DNA of 64,000 nt from Sorex araneus. Taxonomy: Eukaryota > Chordata > Mammalia > Eulipotyphla > Soricidae. The first letter of the stretch is position 1; each line of letters starts with the position of its first letter. Location of the stretch: the NCBI RefSeq assembly GCF_027595985.1, contig NC_073305.1, positions 113,153,759-113,217,758 of the forward strand, written 5' to 3'. Shown here in pieces: positions 57,895 to 64,000 of the stretch. A model generated the notes under the pieces. It searched no databases. It was given only the letters and a program-made list of their open reading frames with translations, and had not been told where the DNA came from. Made by a program: the position numbers and the translations under genes.

Positions 57895-60800
57895 ATGGCA
57901 CCTAATCCCATGACAATAATCTCGATGTCAATGGGCTAAATGAACCAATCAAGAGACACAGAGTAGCAAAATGGATTTGGAAACTAAACCCGACTTTCTG
58001 CTGCCTACAAGAAACACACCTGAACAGTCAGAGCAAACACAGGCTCAAAGTCAAAGGATGGAAAACAATCCTACAAGCAAACAACTCCCTCAAATAAGCT
58101 GGGGTGGCCATACTAGTATCCAACAACATAGATTTCAGGCTGAAATAGATTAGAAAGGACAGTGACGGTCATTATGTATTCATCAAGGAATATGTACAAC
58201 AGGAAGAAATCACACTCTTAAATGTATATGCACCTAATGAGAGACCAGCTAAATATTTAAAACAACTCCTAACAAACTTTAAGAAGGACATCACTAGCAC
58301 CACAATAATAGTCGGAGACTTCAACACTGCCTTATCACCTCTGGATAGATCAACAAGAACAAAACTCAGCAAGGAAACAATGGCCCTGAAGGAAGAAATA
58401 GAAGAGAGAGGGCTTATAGACATATACAGGGCTTTCCACCCAAAAAGAAAGAATATACATTCTTCTCTAGAGCACACAGAACATTCTCCAAAATAGACCA
58501 CATGCTGGGTCATAAAACATACCTCAACAGAATTAGAAGATAGAAATTATATCAACCATCTTCTCGGACCATGATGTACTGAAAATAGAAGCTAAGCACA
58601 CACAGACACAGAGCACCAAATCGAACGCCTGGGAATTAAACAACTCCCTGTTGAACAATGATTGGATCAAAAAGGAAATCAAGAAAGAGATCAAAAGATA
58701 CCTCGAAACAAATGAGAATGAAGACACAAGCTACCAGAACCTATGGGACTCAGCGAAAGCTGTGTTAAGGGGAAAATTTATAGCCCTGCAAGCATTCCTC
58801 AGGAGGGAGGAAAGGGCCTACATAGAGAGCTTGACTTCACAGCTCAAGATCTTAGAAAAGGACCAGCAAAAGGAACCCAAGTCAGACCGGAGGGAAAAAA
58901 ATAACAAAACTTAGAGCAGAAGTTAATGATAGGGCAACCCAAAAGACAATCCGAAAGATCAATAAAACAAAGAGCTGGTTCTTTGAGAAAATAAACAAGA
59001 TTGATAAACCACTAGCAAGACTCACAAAGAAGGAGAGAGAACCCTAATAAACCAAATCAGAAATGAAAAGGGGGATATCACAACAGAAACCAATGAAATT
59101 CAAAAGATCATCAGAGACTACTTTGAAAATCTCTATGCTATGAAACAAGAGAACCTAAAAGAAATGGACAAATTCCTTGATTGCTACAATCTCCCAAAAC
59201 TAAATCAAGATGACTTAGAATACCTGAATAGATGCATTAATATCAAGTAAATTGAAACTGTTATCAAATGTCTTTCCAAAAACAAAAGCCCAGGCCCGGA
59301 TGGATTCACTAGCAAATTCTTCCAAATATTTAAAGAGGACCTGTTGCCAGTTCTCTTCAAGTTATTCAAGGAAATTGAAGAAACAGGGACTCTACCAAAC
59401 AGTTTCTATGAAGCTCATATCTCCCTAATACCAAAAGCAAACAAAGATACCACTAACAAAAAAAAACTTACACTCTGTCTTACACTCTCTGTCATCCCAT
59501 TGCTCATCGATTTGTTCGAGCAGGCACCAGTAACGTCTCTCATTGAGAGACTTATTGTTACTGTTTTTGGCATATCCAACATGCACGGGTAGCTTGCCAG
59601 GCTCTGCCGCGCAGGCTCCATACTCTCAGTAGCTTGCTGGGCTCTCCAAGAGGAGCGGAGGAATCGAACTCGGGTCGACTACGTGAAAGGCGAAAGCCCA
59701 ACTGCTGTGCTATCACTCAGGCCAATATCCCTGATGACCACGGATGTGAAGATTCTCAACAAAATACTGGCAAAGTGAATCCAACAACGCATAAAAAAAA
59801 TCATACATCACGATCAAGTAGGATTCATCCCGAGGATGCAAGGATGGTTTAACATTCAGAAATCAATCAACATAATCCATCATATCAACAAAAGTAAAAA
59901 TAAAAACCATATGATCATTTCAATAGATGCAGAGAAAGCATTTGACAAGATCCAACACCCATTTATGATGAAAACTCTCACCAAAATAGGCTTAAAGGAA
60001 ACTTTCTTCAAGATAGTCGAAGCCATCTACCACAAACCCATGGCAAGCATTATCCTCAATGGAGAATCACTAAGGGCCTTCCCTCTAAGATCAGTGACAA
60101 GACAAGGATGCCCACTCTCACCACTTCTGTTCAACATAGTACTGGAAGTACTTGCAATAGCAATTAGGCGAGAAAAATACATTAAGGGTATACAGATAGG
60201 AAAGGAAGAAATCAAGCTCTCACTATTTGCAGATGACATGATTCTATACCTAGATAATCCTAAAACCTCTGCTAAGAAACTCTTAGAAACAATAGACTTG
60301 TACAGCAAAGTTGCAGGCTATAAAATCAATACCCAAAAATCCATGGCCTTCCTATATGCAAATAGCGAGTCAGAGGAAAGTGACATTAAAAAAAATCCCA
60401 TTCACAATTGTGCCCCAGAAGATCAAGTACCTAGGAATCAGCCTAACTAAGGAAGTAAAGGATCTCTACAAGGAAAACTACAAAACACTACTCGACGAAA
60501 TCAAAAGAGGACAAGAGGAAATGAAAACATATTCCCTGCTCATGGATAGGAAAAATTAACATTGTCAAAATGGCAATACTCCCCAAAGCACATTACAGAT
60601 TCAACGCGATCCCTATAAGGATACCTATGAAATTCTTCAAAGAAATTGATCAAACATTCCTGAAATTCATATGGAACAATAAATGCCCACGAATAGCTAA
60701 AGCAATTCTTGGGAAAAAGATGATGGGAAGCATCACCATCCCCAACTTCAAACTTTACTACAAAGTGGTAATAATTAAAACAGCATGGTACTAGAACAAA

Positions 60801-61951
60801 GGCAGAGCCGCTGATCAATTGAATAGGGTGGAATATCCCTACATGCAACCCCAAATATATGATCATCTGATCCTTGATAAGGGGCCAAGAAATGTGAAGT
60901 GGAAGAAGGAAAGCCTCTTCAACAAATGGTGCTGGCATAACTGGACAGCCATATGTAAAAAAATGGGCTTAGACCTCGACCTAACACCATGCATAAAAGT
61001 CAGATCAAAATGGATTAAAGACCTCAACATCAGACCACAAACCATAAGGCACATTGAAGATAAGGTTGGCAAAACCCTCCATGATATTGAAGATAAAGGT
61101 ATCTTCAAAGATGACATGCCACTGACCAACCAAGTGGAAACAGAGATAAACAAATGGGACTATATTAAACTAAGAAGCTTCTGCACTGCAAAAGATACAG
61201 TGACCAGAATACAAAGGAAATCTACAGAATGGGAAAGTATATTCACCCAATACCCATCCGATAATGGGTTGATATCAAGGGTATACAAGGCACTGGTTGA
61301 CCTCTACAAAAAGAAAACATCCAACCCTATCAAAAAATGGGGCGAAGGAATGGACAGAAACTTTCTCAAGGAAAAAATACGAATGGCTAAAAGGCACATG
61401 AAAAAAATGCTCTTCATCACTAATCATCAGGGAGATGCAGATCAAAACAACTATGGATACCACCTCACACCACAGAGACTGGCTCACATCCAAAAGAACA
61501 AAAACAACCGCTGTTGGCGTGGATGTGGGGAGAAAGGAACTCTCCTACACTGCTGGTGGAATGCTGACTGGTTCAGCCCTTTTGGAAAACGATATGGTCG
61601 CTTCTCAAAAAATTAGAAATCGAGCTCCCATTTGACCCAACAATACCACTCCTGGGAGTATACCCCGGAGAAGCAAAAATTATAGTCAAAATGACATCTG
61701 CACCTGTATGTTCATTGCAGCACAGGTTACAATAGCCAGGATCTGGAAAAAAAACTGAATGCCCGAGAACAGATGACTGGCAAAAAAAACTTTGGTACAA
61801 CTACACAATGGAATACTATGCAGCTGTTAGAAAGCATGACGTCATGAAATTTGCATATAAGTGGATCAACATGGAAAGTATCATGCTGAGTGAAATGAGT
61901 CAGAAAGGGAGAGACAGACACAGAAAGATTGCACTCATATGTGGAATATAA
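57895..61951 (+). pseudogene. L1 ORF2 relic (endonuclease, RT, Cys-rich domain)
   Basis: The ATG at 57895 begins MAPNPMTIIS, after which a small deletion shifts the frame. Endonuclease words follow: [10 protein letters not shown] (about 57990), L-L-N-V-Y-A-P-N (about 58220) and I-I-V-G-D-F-N-T (about 58305). RT part: S-P-G-P-D-G-F (59288), then a SINE interruption (59481-59722), then A-F-D-K-I-Q-H-P-F (59938), [11 protein letters not shown] (60105) and the catalytic F-A-D-D at 60226-60237. The C-terminal frame 60819-61616 carries the W-R-G-C-G-E-K-G cluster, and the natural stop is at 61949-61951. Several stops and frameshifts; non-functional without question. Confidence 0.93.
59481..59722 (-). 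mobile_element. RTE-tailed SINE nested in L1 ORF2
   Basis: A complete antisense copy inserted between the L1 words cttaca and ccaatatccctgatgacc. It has the palindrome gtctctcattgagagac (59535-59551), as does the copy at 9638, which defines a subfamily. Duplication sequence around tctgtcttacactctc is unclear. Confidence 0.93.
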
Positions 61952-62412
61952 AGTAGCAGAGAGGTCCGAGCTAGCAATGATGCAACCTCTGGCAGAAAGC
62001 CCTCTGGACTCAGTCACTAAAATACTAAAATACAAAAATCTAGAACCTCACGGCCGCTACTGTGGCCACACTACCTCATATCTCTTCATTCTCAGCAATG
62101 GAAAACAAATTATCAAATGCTTCCTTCCCAGTAGGTCCAACTCTGGGGCGGGGGTGGGAAACTCCAAACAATAATAATGAGTTTTTTGTTTGTATGTAAT
62201 CAAAGTAAAGAGAAAGTAAAGTGAAATTTATCAGCTACACAGGCGGGGTGAGGGGCTGGGGGCCCGGGGGGGGGCGGGAGTGGGAGGTTTACCATGGTTC
62301 TTTATGGTGGAATATGTGCACTGTTAAAGGGATGGGTGTTCGAGCATTGTGTAACTGAGACTTAAGCCTGAAAACTTTGTAACTTTCCACATGGTGATTC
62401 AATTAAAAAAAA
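61952..62412 (+). mobile_element. L1 3'UTR of the HAL1-like type
   Basis: Soon after the ORF2 stop the sequence leaves the usual 3'UTR (compare 23193-23640). It enters words found in the HAL1-like 3'UTR at 63830-63990: ctggcagaaagccctctgga against ctggcagaaatgcctctgga, then cagcaatggaaaacaaatta against accaacaatagaaaacatac. It contains a pure G/GC block (62240-62283) and ends tggtgattcaattaaaaaa. Confidence 0.75.
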
Positions 62413-64000
62413 AAACTAGCCCAGAAAACACAAACAGTAGTGAAGTGCTAGACAGCCTATCTGACAAGGAATTTAGAAGGAAGCTATGGAGGATGCAGAG
62501 GGATCTACAGGAAACAATGTAATGCACCACCAATAAAATACAAGAGGATTTGAGAGGAGAATGTGGAAAATGCAAACAAAATTACAAACAGAAATGACAG
62601 ATCTGAAAAACCTGGTAGGTGAATTGAAAAACTCAGTGGAAGGCCTCAGCAGCAGAGTAACAGCTGTTGAGGACAGAATCAGTGAGCTACAAGATGAAGA
62701 GCACAGACTCTCCACACAACAGTAGAAAATGGAAAAGAGACTCACAATGAACCAACAGATGTCAAGAGAAAATCGGGGTGAAGCCAAGAGGAATAACATA
62801 AGAATCAATGGAGTCCCGGAGGAACAGGAAGAAAGCCCTGATGAAGAAGAACATGTCATTGCTAAGATGTTCCCAGAGATGAAGAGCACATGCAACCAGA
62901 TTCAGGAGGCCCAAAGGGTACCAGCTACAAGAAACCCAAATAAAAATACCCCAAACACATCCTGATCAAAAGGACAAAAACTTAGACAGAGACGAAATTC
63001 TAAAAGCAGCAAGATCAAAGAAAGAAACTGCCTATAAAGGAGCATCCTTAATATTGACAGCTGACTTATCCAATGAAACCCCCAGGGCCAGAAGACAGTG
63101 GTAGGATATAGTGAAAGAAATCAATGAAATAAATGTCTCACTAAAAATAAAATACTTTACCCAGCTAGACTCTCATTTATATCAGAAGGAACAACACACA
63201 GTTTCGCAGACAAAAAAAACAACTCAAGAACTTCAGAGACTGAGTGAAGAATCAGGGCTGTTCTGAAAGGCACTACAAGCTGGAGATTGTTCCGGACTCC
63301 AGACCGGGCCAACAACACCAGAGTGCCAGATGGAGAAGGTATAGCCAGCAAGCCTTCTCCAGATGGAGCCTCGGCGACACTGAGCTTCTACTAACACAGC
63401 TCCAGTATGCGGGACTGGGACATCTTCAAACCTTTCCTGATATACAAAATATATGCTCAGGAATGGCTCCATCACCCCTGAGCATCCATTATCCCAGAGG
63501 AACAGAAACCAATCTCAAAACACAGCGGCTGCTGGCAGATATACTCCTGGACTCGTAACAAAGCTACAGCCCCGTGCAGCCCCGGGAGGGGAAGGGTTTC
63601 TGTCCTTTGGCCTTTTCCTCCCTGGACAGCATGGTGACCACCACCATTCAGACCAGTTGGACAGAGAGGTAGGAGTTTGCAGTGATGGGATGGGATGCAT
63701 GGGGAATCTTGAAATGGGGGAGGCTGAACCGGCCCTGCCTCCTGCCCAAATGAGACCCTGAGCAGTCGCCCATGTACAGCTCCTCCGCTCCTGAACAGCC
63801 ATGATCCCAGCGCCACAGAAACCAATCTCGGAATGCAGCGGCTGCTGGCAGAAATGCCTCTGGACTTAATACCAGAATTCCAAATCTAGGCGGCTGCTTT
63901 TGCGACCATGCAACATCATATGCTCTTTGTTACCAACAATAGAAAACATACAATCTAATGATGTCATTCCGACAGGTCTGACTCTTGGAAGTAAAACACC
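62413..64000 (+). mobile_element. HAL1-like element (ORF1 only, no ORF2), truncated by window end
   Basis: An L1-type ORF1 (62415-63240) is followed at once by GC-richer 3' sequence. About 760 bp are visible before the window ends, with no endonuclease or RT words. Half-L1 (HAL1) elements have just this layout and depend on L1 for movement. The 3' part repeats ggctgctggcagaaatgcct-type words twice (63525-63545 and 63837-63860). Its left end joins the A tail of the L1 at 62412. Confidence 0.75.
62415..63240 (+). pseudogene. HAL1-like ORF1 relic
   Basis: Begins in the SLSDKEFRRKLWRMQ stretch; the usual start is missing, so the 5' end is truncated or lies to the left of the L1. Coiled-coil words follow (E-M-T-D-L-K-N-L-V-G-E-L), then S-V-E-G-L-S-S-R-V-T-A-V-E-D. 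The RRM word is RNNIRINGVPE (frame 62729-62965), and the C-terminal part has K-A-A-R-S-K-K-E-T and D-L-S-N-E-T. Stops at about 62518 and 62724, with frameshifts around 62965. ORF1p-like RNA-binding role by family; not functional here. Confidence 0.8.

Larger units (their letters stand above)
56329..62412 (+). mobile_element. Near full-length L1, inactivated
   Basis: Contains 5'UTR (56329-56877), ORF1 (56878-57774), ORF2 (57895-61951) and a 3'UTR with A tail (to about 62412), about 5.8 kb without the nested SINE. It is the only copy here with every L1 part. Both ORFs have stops and frameshifts, so it is dead. No target-site duplication was found: the left flank is an RTE fragment and the right flank starts a HAL1-like ORF1, which suggests either a complex insertion site or a wrongly placed 3' end. 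Confidence 0.9.

Noticed and set aside
59836-60450. Functional reverse transcriptase gene, because of the long frame with FADD
   Set aside because: It is a remnant frame within an L1 ORF2 that has stops, frameshifts and a SINE insertion.
63244-63825. Overlapping open frames on both strands, up to 117 codons
   Set aside because: GC-rich noncoding 3' part of the HAL1-like element. Low stop frequency comes from base composition.

Overview
This window is mammalian nuclear DNA, AT-rich and without any recognisable host exon, and it consists largely of retrotransposons of several ages. The dominant short repeat is a tRNA-derived SINE whose head (gggctggagcgatagcacag...) carries clear RNA polymerase III A and B boxes. 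From memory this is the SOR-type SINE of shrews, so the source is most probably a Sorex-like soricid. That assignment rests on recognition and was not checked by a database search. I counted roughly 25 copies or pieces of the poly(A)-tailed SINE, about 8 copies or pieces of a second SINE with the same head but a different 3' half, many LINE-1 (L1) segments, ORF1-only half-L1 (HAL1-like) segments, two RTE-type LINE fragments, two MIR copies, one MaLR-type LTR and one candidate ERV LTR.

Layout. 1-3560: an L1 on the minus strand with its promoter intact but with ORF2 joined in frame across a large deletion. 3.5-20 kb: mostly unique AT-rich DNA with scattered SINEs, a 5'-inverted L1 (4.7-6.0 kb), an RTE LINE 3' fragment (8.2-8.6 kb) and large microsatellites. 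20.5-25.8 kb: a nest of insertions, with a MaLR LTR split by an L1 tail, then an old ORF1 fragment split by two SINEs, an L1 that itself contains another L1 tail, and a second 5'-inverted L1. 26-35 kb: an old 3'UTR, MIR, SINEs and a candidate ERV LTR (30.7-32.2 kb). 36-44 kb: an internally deleted L1, a 5'-truncated L1, a tandemly duplicated L1 piece and a long 3'UTR with an internal duplication. 44-56 kb: mostly unique DNA with SINEs, MIR and old L1. 56.06-64 kb: an RTE fragment, a near full-length but dead plus-strand L1 (56329-62412), and a HAL1-like element running off the window.

How the parts relate. The most informative relationship is between the two SINE families and the LINEs. One SINE ends in an A-rich tail, as expected for L1-mobilised elements. 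The other ends in about 70 bp that match the 3' end of the RTE LINE fragments at 8243-8590 and 56060-56328, including a short gtgatacag-type tail instead of poly(A). The same Pol III head thus appears to have been coupled to two different reverse-transcriptase machineries. Every L1, HAL1 and RTE reading frame seen here is broken, so nothing in the window looks autonomous. The intact features are SINE Pol III promoters and the L1 5' promoter.
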